Positions 44,483 to 54,719 of a stretch of DNA of 64,000 bases are shown in pieces. Source of the stretch: Schizophyllum amplum (taxonomy: Eukaryota; Basidiomycota; Agaricomycetes; Agaricales; Schizophyllaceae); contig VDMD01000015.1 in assembly GCA_007026445.1 (NCBI GenBank), positions 124,001 through 188,000 of the forward strand. Reading direction: 5' to 3'. The translations under genes and the position numbers were made by a program. The notes beneath the pieces were generated by a model, which saw nothing but the letters and a program-made list of their open reading frames with translations, did no database searches and was not told the origin of the DNA. Within the stretch, counting starts at the first letter, position 1. Every line of letters starts with the position of its first letter.

Positions 44483-45813
44483 TCACTTCTTCCACTGGGC
44501 CATGTGTTCGTCGACACGCTTTCGCCAGGCATTGACGCCGAAGTTCTTTAGTCTCTCCGAGCTCAGACGATCGTTGATCATCGCGTCCAGAAGCCAGTTC
44601 TTGAACACAGCCTCGTCGCTCGAAAACCCTTGTCCATTCGTCTGGAGTTCGATTAGACGGTCCGCCAGCCCAACTTCATTTGCCAAGCTCGGTTGTCGCA
44701 GGCCCTTCGCAATGATGTCCATGGCTTTCTCCTTATCACCAAGGAGGTCTTGAGCTGTGCTCTGTCGTACGTATCTGGAAACAACAGTTGATAAGTCCGT
44801 CAGGTTTGCAGGCTATTATTCGTACCCTTTGGCGTAAGTAGCATCCCAATCCACCGCAGCCTCGCCATCAGCGAGTGCTTTCTTCAGCTCAGATTCGCTG
44901 CCGCTGATCAAGAGAGCGGCGGCACGATTCGCGTAACAGACGGCCAAACGCCTTCGTATGGACTTCTCGTCTGCATCGTCCGGTTGGCTTGCCATCGCAT
45001 CGCATAACCGTTTGATGGCGGCCGTATATTCGGCCACGGCCGCGTCTTTGTCCTTGTTCGCATATGCAGCGTTACCTCGCGCCTTCATCTCCTCCGCGAG
45101 CTTGAGGTTGATCTGAGGACTGTCGACGTTCTTCTGATATACACCGTTGCTGACGTCGTTGGCCTCATCGTCAGTCTCGAAGCGCCAGCTAATGGGCGGC
45201 GCGATCGAGTCGAGGAAGGGTGAGATGACGGCAGCATGGGGCTCAAGCTTGGAGGATACGAGGTAAAATTCAGGTAAAGCGGGCTTAGAGGGCGGCATTG
45301 GTTGCGCAATGGACTTCTTGATTGACCTCCAGGAGTGTAAGCTATACGTCGAACGACGGTGTTGAAGAACTCACTCTAGCACTTGTTTCGAAGTGGGCAG
45401 ACCGATAAAGTCCTCTGTAGAGCGGAAGATCCCCTTGTCATCGTAGCAATATATCGAGAATGTGGGCTTTGCACCGGGCACACGCGACGCTTCACTGTGC
45501 GAGAGCGCCTTATGCGGCTCCGAGGGCGAGACGACTGGTCCGGAATGGAGCTGGAGGACCCAAAATGATCGTTTTCGTATTGTGCTCTTCAGTGAGACGT
45601 AGTTGAAGGTTTCGAGGTCGACGCTGGTATTAGCCTCGAGCTTGCTCATGTTCTTGGCCAACTTCTCCATGGCGTCAGGGTGTTCCGACATATAGCTGTA
45701 TCTTGTCAGCCAAAGGGTCATAATTCACAGCGGAGCTCCTACTCCATGATGCTGGACATGTCAACCTCGCCAGTAGCAGGATTTTCAGGGAGGTTCGACA
45801 CTATAGACTGCAT
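44483..45813 (-). CDS. TPR-repeat protein, co-chaperone-like
   Basis: Four exons (45813-45743, 45695-45375, 45326-44826, 44774-44483) join to 394 residues. The N-terminus (QSIVSNLPENPATGEVDMSS, YMSEHPDAMEKLAKNMSKLE) is helical. A middle region (RSFWVLQLHSGPVVSPSEPH, PTFSIYCYDDKGIFRSTEDF) is not one I can name. The C-terminal half has tetratricopeptide repeats: KARGNAAYANKDKDAAVAEY, CYANRAAALLISGSESELKK, DWDATYAKGYVRQST, GDKEKAMDIIAKGLRQPS, as in Hsp70/Hsp90 co-chaperones of the Sgt/Tom70 type. The protein ends VDEHMAQWKK. All introns are 47-51 bp. The exact role is unknown; a chaperone adaptor is the best inference. Confidence 0.8.
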
Positions 45814-46232
45814 GGGTCGTAGTCGGTGATTCCGAAGAGACTTGATCGCACGATCATCTATTAGTATTACGCACCCTCATGAAGTCTGCGTCCAACCCCC
45901 CGAAGTCAGACACCTCATTCCTATCTGGCGGGTTACAACTACGTTTTTTCGGAGGCATCAGGAAAGTGGTGTAGGTCCACTTGGTGTCTGTGGACAACCA
46001 CCAGTCGATGCTGATGTCAAGGTCGAGAACAAGGCGAGTGCCCGATTCGGATGTCACATTCTTGATGTGATGCTGAATCACGTGGCCGCGGAGGGAATTA
46101 CATAGACCGCTTATGTACCGACAACCTCTGGCGCCGAAAACCAAGCGCGAATTCCCCTTTCGTTTTACAAGCTGCCGAGCATTTGGGATGACTTTAACTG
46201 CGACATATAGCGAATATTTACGTTCATTGCAT
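45814..46232. other. Intergenic region
   Basis: No gene supported between the TPR gene start and the TenA-like stop. The minus-strand frame here continues the TenA region in another frame and is a shadow. Confidence 0.5.
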
Positions 46233-46990
46233 TCAAGGAATAGCTTGCATCTTCTCCTCGCCAATCTCGGGCCAGAAGGACGCCTCCAGCTCGATAGTAC
46301 GTTCCCAAACCTCCTCCGCTCTCTTCCACGACGCTGAATCCGGCTGTATATCGAAGTCATCCACAATGTCTCCAAGATCGTCCACAAACTTGACGAACTC
46401 TTCGCACGTCCAATTTTCGGACAAGTCGTTGATTGGCTGGCCAGAGATGCTGGAGGCACCGAGGCCGCTCTTCACGTTCGTCCATACATCCAGGTATGCC
46501 TATGCAACGTCAATATCGCTCATTCTCAAAAATAATGGGATGCACACCTTCTCCATCGCCCATAAGAACACCATGTTCTCCTCCAGAGATGCCGAAGCAA
46601 GTCGGGCCATCTCAGCCGTGTAATCCCGCGTCCCCTTGCGCTCCTCCATCCCTCGATCTTCAACCCGTACTGCTGGGCCGTCTCGCCGAAGAAGCCGACT
46701 TCACGTACGACATTCTGCAGCGAGAACAACAAGATCGACAAGACGCGCTTGTTCAGCGCCTCCCGCGTCGCATCCTCATACGGGATGCCTGCGATCGTAT
46801 GCCCGATGAACTTCGGATATGCTTGGGAGGCATAAATCTTGTCCTGCGAGAGCCAGTAACCCAGTGTCGACGCTGGGAGCTTCCCGGATCCCGCAGCTGC
46901 CAGGAATGGATGCGTTCGCGTGGCGACGCTATACAGATCTTCCCGCAGGGAGGCAAGGTGCGTGGTGAGTTTATGCGATACGGGTTGCAT
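46233..46990 (-). CDS. TenA/THI-4 (thiaminase II-like) family protein with an apparent one-base frameshift
   Basis: TenA/PQQC-fold helical bundle. Members salvage thiamin pyrimidines or act as haem-oxygenase-like enzymes. The start is at 46990 (QPVSHKLTTHLASLREDLYS). Typical features are THPFLAAAGSGKLPASTLGY, WLSQDKIYASQAYPKFIGHT and SLQNVVREVGFFGETAQQYG. After GLKIEGW the frame breaks: the downstream frame (ERKGTRDYTAEMARLASASL, EENMVFLWAMEK) is strongly coding but displaced by one base near 46641-46647, where 'tggaggagcgc' seems to lack one G. An intron (46500-46547, 48 bp) follows, then YLDVWTNVKSGLGASS, WTCEEFVKFVDDLGDIVDDF and a stop at 46233. No intron of reasonable size repairs the shift. 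It is either a sequence error or an inactivating deletion. Upstream ATGs to 47074 are possible but unsupported. Confidence 0.8.
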
Positions 46991-47258
46991 CGTGCTGCAG
47001 AGATGACTTGTCGCTGACGAGATGTAAGGAGCGACGACGAATGCGCTGAAGTAGAGGCGCCCTGATTCGGACAAAGACTTAGATAGGCATCGCGGTGTCT
47101 TGCGTCATAATCGAGGTGCGCTCATAAGCCACCAGACCATGGGGAGACTGGACTCTTGCACCGAAGTCATGTCGAAGGAGGTCATCTCTCTCGCATTGCC
47201 CGCCATCCCTCAGGCAGCTCACACATCCGCGGGCGATCGGGTGGTCTCCAGGCAACTC

Positions 47259-47554
47259 ATGCCTTCGGAAAACATGACGATGATTCGACCGACTGAGCAG
47301 ACGAATCAAACCCGTCATAAGCTTCAGCTTGAGCAGGAAGGCGCTATGAGGCAGCGCGGAGGGTGCATACCTTGCCCGGTATGTAAGCCTGCGACGTCCG
47401 CTTTCGATGCGAATGTTGATGCGTACTACAACAGGACGGATCGATATGCTACATCATTCCGATACCTTGCTGCTGCCCTAGGACGACGGCGCCAGGCCGA
47501 CCTGCAGCCTGCACCACCTACAGCCTACAATATCTCGCTACGTATCACACGTAG
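47259..47554 (+). CDS. Small Cys-rich protein with RGGCIPxP / IIPIPCCC motifs, copy 1
   Basis: I know no function for this family. Exon 1 (47259-47378, 40 codons) starts PSENMTMIRPTEQTNQTRHK and ends RQRGGCIPCP. After a 56 bp intron (gtatgt...acaacag) exon 2 begins DGSICYIIPIPCCC. Copy 2 at 48063 shows the same architecture and the same intron position and phase, which makes both genes believable in spite of size. In copy 2 a stop follows CCC at once. Here the frame reads through (CCT AGG) for 24 more residues (ending YLATYHT) to a TAG at 47554, so this copy has either lost its stop or ends elsewhere. The RGG before Cys recalls the C-terminal LRGG of ubiquitin-like proteins, but I infer nothing from that alone. 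The short N-terminus, with no signal peptide, is Gln/Thr-rich. Confidence 0.6.
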
Positions 47555-48062
47555 TTCGCTATGCTACCGTAATTGCTACGCCTCAGTTGACGACCCGCCA
47601 TAGAGCACTTTAACGTTCTGCATATGCCCATACTCATTCCGCCTACACTGTATCCAATCTTCCTTGATGTACTTCTTCTATATTTATCAGGCGCTATCCT
47701 TCTCATGAACACTGAACGCGCCCGTAAGTACCAGCAGGAATGACAAGCAATTCTCCAAATTCAACGTTCGGCGCAAGTTCAGCGACCAGTCCAACTCAAT
47801 CCGGCCCGAGTGGTGTGCTGTGGTGTGGCGCACGTGCGTACGTCATGGCGATGAGACTGCGGCACCGTCATCGTCGACGCGCGCATCGCCTTTACCAGTC
47901 CCCCTACAACGCTATATAGCACAAACCGTGACCGAAGTCCTCATTGCAAACGACCACCATGAGCCCCTCGACCACGAAGACGACTACGTACCCTCTCAGG
48001 ACAGCGCCTCCACCGCGCCTGCTCCCGCGACCGTCGCGCAGCAGCCCGGCGCCAACACTGGC

Positions 48063-48235
48063 ATGTCCGTCTCCCCTGAGGCGCAGACGCAGGAGCGGAA
48101 GGCTGAGAGGCTGAGGGGTGGATGCATCCCGCTTCCGGTAAGTTCACACGTCGTGTTTCCTGCCCGTTATGCTCACCTTTGGGCGCGTAGAACGGCGGTC
48201 GATGCTGGATCATTCCCATTCCGTGTTGCTGCTAA
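48063..48235 (+). CDS. Small Cys-rich protein with LRGGCIPLP / IIPIPCCC motifs, copy 2
   Basis: Exon 1 (48063-48137) reads SVSPEAQTQERKAERLRGG then CIPLP. A 53 bp intron follows (gtaagt...gcgcgtag). Exon 2 (48191-48235) reads NGGRCWIIPIPCCC and stops with TAA. The product is 39 residues with a charged, Gln-rich first half and a hydrophobic Cys-rich tail. A TATA-like 'gctatatagc' lies at 47909-47918. A second ATG in a good context (ccaccatgagc at 47959) is out of frame; the longer in-frame stretch upstream (from ~47820) has no ATG. The C-terminal CCC is reminiscent of lipid-modified Cys tails, which is inference only. It is clearly a tandem duplicate of 47259-47554, about 0.7 kb away. Confidence 0.65.
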
Positions 48236-49041
48236 CTGGTAGCAAGAGCAGCGGTATACTCGCACCTATCATTACGACCTACGATACGAAGATCTTGCAC
48301 CCATCTGCAGAGACATTCTATGTTCGGCACCCTGGACCATGTGGACCTGTCTGAGCATGCGTCGCCTTTGCTGCGTCTGTAATATATATTGGCCTTCTCT
48401 GCAACTGCTTCACGGACATGAGCTGCATGTTAAAGTATCTTCATGCTGTATGTCTCAAGCTGCGACCTAACGGAGCAGTAAGCGCCACAGTATGGTACGT
48501 GTTTCCATTGTGTTTGGCACAAGTTTTGTATCCCCGCCACCAGGTAGCCTGCCTTCAAGAAGAAACTCGAATGCTTCAGCCTCGCCTCATATTGTCCTTG
48601 TGTCTGGGGATCAGCAAGTCGAGGGTCCTGGTGGGTCCTGCGTTGGTTATCCTCTCAAATACGGCTGCTGCTGGAAGTTACAGATCCTGATTAAAGGCCT
48701 GATTGCTCGATGAAGTAGCAGTGGCACAAGCTGGCAAATGCGCTGAGTATGGGAGTCCTTCCATCTTACAGCATTATAATGTATGTCAGTTGTCAGGCGA
48801 CGTCTTCTCGGGAAAGAGCGCATCCACGGCATGCACTCATAGTGGTCTCAGCCGTTGCGCCTGGGCGCTTGAAGGCGCTTATCAGTCATACATGCAAACA
48901 CGCGTTTTCAGCCTTTCCTTCTCGAGGCATGCCGTATAATACCCGCGGTGCGGGTGGCGCTCCATAGCACCCGTTGGCATCGTCTTTTCTCTCGCCTCCC
49001 CTCTTCTACTTCCTGCACGGGGGCCAGCTCTCTCCAAAACG
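48236..49041. other. Intergenic region upstream of NYN gene A
   Basis: No gene seen in 800 bp. A TATA-like 'taatatatattgg' lies at about 48380. Nearer the next gene are 'gtataatacccgc' (about 48935) and a short inverted repeat 'cccgcggtgcggg' (48944-48956). Confidence 0.5.
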
Positions 49042-50712
49042 ATGTCCTCAACTAGGGACAAGGTCGCGGTTTTTTGGGACTTTGGCAAGTCGCTTTTACC
49101 CTTGCTTGGGGGTTAGCTGCTGACCCAAGTCATCCACAGAAAATTGTGCCCCTCCTTCGCAAGTGTCCGGGTACGATGCCGTCGACGCCATCCGCAGAGT
49201 CGGTCACCGTTATGGTGCTATATGCCAGCTTAAGGCATATCTCGAACCACCACGACAATACGTCGAGCCGACAGCAGCAGGGCGGGCCCTCGCGCTGCGG
49301 TCTGAACTGCAGGCGTCGGGCGTCTCGCTAACGGACTGTCCGCACAATGGGATGAAGGAGGTTGCCGACCACATGATGCAGGGTGCGTACGCTCCTGACT
49401 GGATTTGCTCAAGCTGACCTCATTCTAGTCGACATGCTGGCGTTCGCCCTGGATCACCCAGCTCCCGCGACCATCCTCATCATTACTGGCGACCGCGATT
49501 TTGCATATGCAACAGCCGTCCTCCGCGCGCGGCGCTACTGCGTTGTTGTACTTTCTCTCCCGCACATTCACAACAACCTCAAGGCGCAGGCCGATGAGTG
49601 GCTGGAGTGGGGCGCTGCAGTGCGGGCGGCGGAAGAACGGCGGAAGGCGAAGATGGCCATCGACTCTGAGAGCTCAGAGGACGAGCCACGATCGACGACG
49701 AGGGGCAGGACGACCCGCGCGAGCTCAATGTCTTCAGTGACATCGACAATGTCGTCTCTGTCCTTCCCGTCGTCGGGCTCGTCGGATGTTTCTTTTCCCG
49801 TCAGCGACGACAGGGACATGCTGATTACTCCACCTTTGTCGCCGCCGTCTATGTCGACCCCGCCCTCGTACATTGAGTGCCGAGCGCCGAGCGCTTCTGC
49901 ATTCCAGACCCGCGAGGTTCTTTTGCGCAGGAGCGTCTCGCCAGGTTACGGACAAGATCCCGCACCGGGTAGCACGTCCGATGACCGGGTCGACCAGCTT
50001 GCGAAGGCGCTGCTCGAGTGCAGTCCTTGCGTGTCTGACCTTCTATGTAGCAGCCCCTGGCATACCTCCTGCCCTCTAACCGAAGCAGTCCAGCTACCCT
50101 CGACCACCTCGACTAAGGATGATCCTGTTCTGCTGGCGCCACAGCCAGTTCCTTCTGAGGCGGCTGCGATATACAAGACCTCGATTATCCCTTCAACGCA
50201 GGCTTCCTCGAATACAGTTGTACTAGCACCTGCTTTCGGCTCGCCCGCCAGTCCGCCCGCTCCTCATCCTGCTTCAAAGTCACAGCCTTCGGCCGCTGCA
50301 TCGCTTCCAACACCCGCCGCAACACCCAGCTCGACCTTGCAAGGTGAAATCGCGATGGCGGCTTGCTTTCCTGCGCAGCCACGGATCGTACCGCAAAACT
50401 TCGCCGTCCTCGTCAGCATTCTGCAGGATTTACTTGCTTCCGGCAAGCAGCGGCCGCTACGCTTGGATATCGCCCGCCTTCTCAACCAACGAGACGTGAG
50501 TGACAACCCATCGCCGCTTTGGCTGAGTTTTGTCTTGTGTACACTGCGGACTGACGGTTTTCAAGGCCATGGTATATCGACGCATGAATGTCACAAACTG
50601 CAAGCAATATCTTGCGCAAGCGGCACAAGAGGGCTTTGTGACCCTGGGGGAGACATCGAACGGGTCCTTAGCTTGGGCTGAGCTCAAGGAGGAGTGGCGG
50701 ACGACGCTTTGA
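49042..50712 (+). CDS. NYN-domain protein with one LOTUS/OST-HTH-like module (gene A)
   Basis: Predicted RNA-directed nuclease or RNA binder of the NYN (PIN-like) class, as in MARF1/limkain. Four exons (49042-49084, 49140-49382, 49429-50495, 50566-50712) join to 499 residues. NYN (residues ~1-160): KVAVFWDFENCAPPS, AVDAIRRVGHRYGAICQLKA, LTDCPHNGMKEVADHMMQ, then DMLAFALDHPAPATILIITG and DRDFAYATAVLRAR. The Asp in WDFEN and GDRD are the expected acidic pair. Residues ~165-410 are Ser/Pro-rich and disordered. The C-terminal module (residues ~420-495) begins FAVLVSILQDLLASGKQRPL and ends LAWAELKEEW. Intron 1 uses a GC donor (gcaagt) where genes B and C have GT. The module is split by intron 50496-50565. 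Same family as 56737, 59667 and 62795 but on the opposite strand, with TKL, CMC2 and STN1 between them. Confidence 0.88.
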
Positions 50713-51222
50713 GGCAGCTTTTAGCATCAAACGCAGATGGAGAGTACGACTCGGAACTCTATATACTGTATGCCAGTCCTCGTTCAACTTATATAAGCAT
50801 TCGACGCAGTATATACTGTAACGTGCGCTCTATCAGCATTTGGTTTACTATGTCTACATTTGTGAGTATTTCAGGTGGCGCATCGCAACCGCAGGTGTGT
50901 GCAGGAAGCAACTTCTTGCTAAGCGGCATGAGCCCGCAATTTGCTGGTCGGATTCGAACGCGATCACAGCCGCAGAGCACTGTGCAGCAGACGGAACCAT
51001 CAGCTAGCTGCTACTGCTACTCACCTAGTACTCGACTTTGCCACACCAAGAGGCTCTATCAGCAGGTTTCGTGCTCACGAGTCACAATTCACAAATGTTG
51101 TCATGAGAGGAGTGTATGCATCCAAAACGACCGAATTCAACGTAAGTAAGAAGACAAGAGTATAGGCGGCTGTCGAAGCGCATGGCTGCCTGGCCTGCGC
51201 CACCGTGGAGCTGCATTGACCC
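50713..51222. other. Intergenic region
   Basis: No gene seen between NYN gene A and CMC2 (convergent). Contains two 'tatatactgta' stretches (50759 and 50812) about 55 bp apart. Confidence 0.5.
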
Positions 51223-51563
51223 TCAGCTCGACCAGAAGTCCTTCTTTGCCTGCTCGTACTCGGCCTTCTTACGCTTGGATTCCTCGCGGTTCTGTGCCGA
51301 ACGGTTGTTGCGCTGGCGCCTCGTCAGCCACAAGCGTGACAAGCAGCAGCAGAGTTGGACCCCCTCCTTACCGACGTGATTAGGCACTTATTCAGCGCAT
51401 TTTCAATGTTCGTGCATTTATCCGTCCATTTCGAGAGGGTGTCCCTTTCACAAGCCTCAAGTGCCTCCACGAGTTCCTTGCAGTCTGCTTGGCATAAGAG
51501 AAGATCTGGTGAAGCGGCTGAAGGCCTACCAATGCGTTTCTGACCGGATAACTGAGGATGCAT
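51223..51563 (-). CDS. cmc2: CMC2-like twin CX9C protein (cytochrome c oxidase assembly)
   Basis: Small intermembrane-space protein imported by the Mia40 pathway and needed for complex IV biogenesis. Three exons (51563-51545, 51487-51372, 51312-51223) join to 74 residues. The N-terminus HPQLSADCKELVEALEAC and the two CX9C helices (C-KELVEALEA-C and C-TNIENALNK-C) match the CMC1/CMC2 pattern, followed by a basic helix NREESKRKKAEYEQAKKDF and end WSS. Exon 1 is 19 nt. Introns are 57 and 59 bp. It is divergently transcribed from transketolase with 164 bp between start codons. Confidence 0.92.
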
Positions 51564-51727
51564 TGCAGGGTGAGCGTAGGACTCGGAGGAATATGTACGA
51601 CGGCGGCGGTAGGCAGCGGCGGGCCGGACCGGATGGCCGCAGCGGGCGTCCTCGGAGATTAGCGCATTGTGGGGATATTTATCGATCTGCTGCATCTTGC
51701 CCTCTTCTTCGTTACCAACATCCATCC
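51564..51727. promoter_or_regulatory. Divergent promoter between cmc2 and transketolase
   Basis: 164 bp. A 'ggggatatttatcgatc' stretch at about 51671-51687 gives a TATA-like element ~50 bp upstream of the transketolase ATG. CT-rich DNA precedes that ATG. Confidence 0.5.
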
Positions 51728-54447
51728 ATGGCAGGCTTTGCTCCCCATTCCGCAGACACCGCCGCCGTCGCGACCATCCGCACCCTCGCTGCCGATGTTG
51801 TCGCCAAAGCCAACTCTGGCCATCCCGGTGGGCCCCCTCTCGAACACGCCCAATCCGAGTAGCTATCTGACACGCGAATAGGTGCGCCGATGGGCATGGC
51901 CCCTGCGGCCCACGTCCTCTTCACTCGGTATGCCGAGCGCATATATTCATGAAGCACGAGTTTGCTGAAAAACGCCATCAGCTTCCTGAACACGAATCCC
52001 AAGAGTTCGAAGTGGTACAACAGGGATCGCTTCGTGCTTTCGAACGGGTGCGTCGCGTGAAATCGAGAAAACCGCCTAACACTGACCTCTTCCTGCAGTC
52101 ACGCGTAAATATCTTCAAGCTTTTATGTCTCGATGCTGAAGGCTTCTGTAGATGCGCTCTGCAGTACATCATGCTTCACTTGATGGGCTACAAGCTTTCC
52201 ATGGACGATCTCAAGCAGTTCCGTCAACTAGATTCGATTACGCCCGGTCACCCTGAGGCTGGCCACACTGATGGTGCGAGCAGTCAACTTCCTCGAACAA
52301 ATTTGCTAACATGATCTTTAGGCATCGAAGTGACCACTGGTCCCCTCGGTCAGGGCATTTCCAACGCTGTCGGTCTCGCTATTGCACAGGCACACATGGG
52401 CGCCTTGTACAACAAGCCTGGCTTTGAGCTCATCAACAACTACACCTACGGTCAGTGTGTTCTCTCTGACCTTCTCTTATGCTGACAAATGCCACAGCTT
52501 TCACTGGCGACGGTTGTCTCATGGAGGGAGTTGCCAGCGAGGCATGCAGCCTGGCTGGTCATTTGCAGCTTGGCAACCTCATCGTGGTGCGTAGGGCAGG
52601 GATTCTGCGCAACTTGATCGGCGATATGCTTACGCTATCCGGCAGATCTACGACGACAACCGTAGGCCGACCCCGTTCGATCAGGCAGGAAAATACTGAA
52701 TGCTATCGCAGAGATCACCATTGACGGCGACACCGCCGTTGCCTTCACCGAAGATGTTCAGAAGCGCTTTGAGGCATACGGGTGGCAGGTCCTTCACGTC
52801 GCCGATGGTGACAGGTCAGCCCACTTCTGCATTGCTGACAGATATATCAATGACTTTTTGCGCAGCGATCTTGAGGGCATCTACAACGCTATCGCCACCG
52901 CAAAGGAAGAGAAGAACAAGCCTACGTTGATCAAGATGAAGACCACCATAGGCTTCGGCTCCAAGCTGCAGGGCACCCACGGTGTTCATGGTGCTCGTAA
53001 GCAGAGACAGCGTCACTGTTGTATAAACACTACTGAACTCTTACAGCGCTGAAGGCGGACGATATTTCGGCACTCAAGACCAAGTTTGGTTTCCAGCCTG
53101 ACCAGAAGTTCTACGTTCCGCAGGAGACATATGCCGCTTACGCCGAGGTCGCGAAAAAGGGCGCTGAGCTTGAGGCGGCATGGACGAAGCTCCTTGCTGC
53201 GTATGGCGAGAAGTATCCCAAGGAGCACGCTGAGCTCACGCGTCGCATCTCTGGCAAGCTTCCGGAGGGCTGGGAGAAGGCGCTGCCTGTATACACCCCT
53301 GCCGACGCCGCGCAGGCATCGCGCAAGCTCTCTGAGATCGTCCTTGGCAAGCTCTGCCCGATCATGCCGGAGCTTGTTGGCGGTTCGGCCGATCTGACTG
53401 GCAGCAACTTGACCAAGGTTAAGGGTCAGACTGACTTCCAGCCTCCGAGCACGAACCTCGGCACATACCAGGGCACGTATATCCGTTACGGTGTGCGCGA
53501 GCACGGTATGGGTGCCATCGGCAACGGTCTCGTCGCATACGGCGGCATCATCCCCTACGTCGCAACGTTCATGGTAGGTTCACGTCAACAAAGCACATTA
53601 TCTTATTGACCACTTGTAGAACTTCGTCTCGTACGGTGTCGGGGCACTCCGTCTATCCGCCCTTAGCCATCAGCAGGTCATCTGGGTCGCGACGCACGAC
53701 TCCATCGGCTTAGGCGAAGATGGTCCCACTCACCAGCCGGTCGAAACTGCCGCGCACCTGCGCGCCATCCCGAATCTTGCTTTCTGGCGCCCGGCCGACG
53801 GCAACGAGACCTCCGCGGCGTACTACATGGCGCTGACCATGAACGGCACACCCTCCGTCCTCTCACTGTCGCGCCAGAATCTGCCGAACCTTGAGAACTC
53901 GACCCTCGAGCGCGCGTGCAAGGGTGGTTACGTCGTGCACGAGGTGGAGGGCGAGGACCTCACCATCGTGAGCAGCGGTAGCGAAGTCTCTATCGCTATC
54001 GAGGCCGCAGGGCTGCTGCAGCAGCAGCAGGGCTTGAAGGCGCGCGTCGTCAGCTTGCCCTGCTGGTTGTTGTTCGACCAGCAGCCGCGCGAGTACAAGC
54101 TCAGCGTCCTCCGAAGTGGTGCCCCCATCCTGTCGCTCGAGGCCCTCTCCGTAAGTGTAGACGTCGTTACTCGCCCCGCAGGTGCTGATCGATGTCGCCC
54201 TCGCAGACGCTCGGCTGGCAGAAGTACAGCCACGAGCAGTACGGCCTTCCGGCCTGGGGTGCGTCCGCACCTTACCAGCAGGTGTACGAGAAGTTCGGCA
54301 TCACGGGCAAGAGTATGTTTCGCGCCCATCATCTTAATGCATAGAAACATCGCTGACCCGCATCTAGACATTGCTTCTGTCGGCAAGAAGATCGTTGACT
54401 TCTACAAGGGCAAGGAGGTCGTCTCCCCGCTCGACAAGGCGCTGTGA
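51728..54447 (+). CDS. Transketolase
   Basis: TPP-dependent transfer of two-carbon units in the non-oxidative pentose phosphate pathway. Fourteen exons join in one frame to 683 residues, the family length: 51728-51827, 51882-51927, 51982-52047, 52099-52104, 52152-52273, 52322-52450, 52498-52586, 52646-52661, 52712-52814, 52866-52996, 53047-53573, 53620-54150, 54207-54312, 54368-54447. Features: [20 protein letters not shown], the split [59 protein letters not shown] style TPP site ([12 protein letters not shown]), [69 protein letters not shown], and ending [12 protein letters not shown]. Exon 4 is a 6 nt microexon completing SNGHAC. Exon 8 is 16 nt. Active-site residues are all present. Confidence is very high. 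Confidence 0.96.
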
Positions 54448-54719
54448 GCGTGCTTCGCTTTTCCTAGACCGAATAGAATTGTACAAGCAAAATGAAGGTA
54501 TCCACGTCTTGTATTTCTTTACTGTAGCTCGTCATAGATTGCATTCTGCAACGATCTTCGCTGTAAATCCTTGAGACATGAGTCGTCTTCAAACAGAACA
54601 AGGCGGTACCGAGACCGTGACGACCACGGTCATGTGATAATCATCACACTCACGACGCGTTTAACGTGCAGCTTGATCTTGTACTCCATCACCTTCCAAG
54701 CCTTCCTTTGAAAACTTCG
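54448..54719. other. Intergenic region
   Basis: 272 bp between transketolase and STN1, same orientation, no gene. Contains 'gaccgtgacgaccacggtc', an imperfect inverted repeat at about 54613-54631. Confidence 0.5.

Noticed and set aside
47959..48120. ATG in a good context as start of the second Cys-rich gene
   Set aside because: It is in another frame from LRGGCIPLP and no intron of reasonable size joins them, so the in-frame ATG at 48063 is used.
50935..50965. tRNA-like B box (gttcgaatcc) on the minus strand
   Set aside because: No matching A box or cloverleaf could be formed around it.
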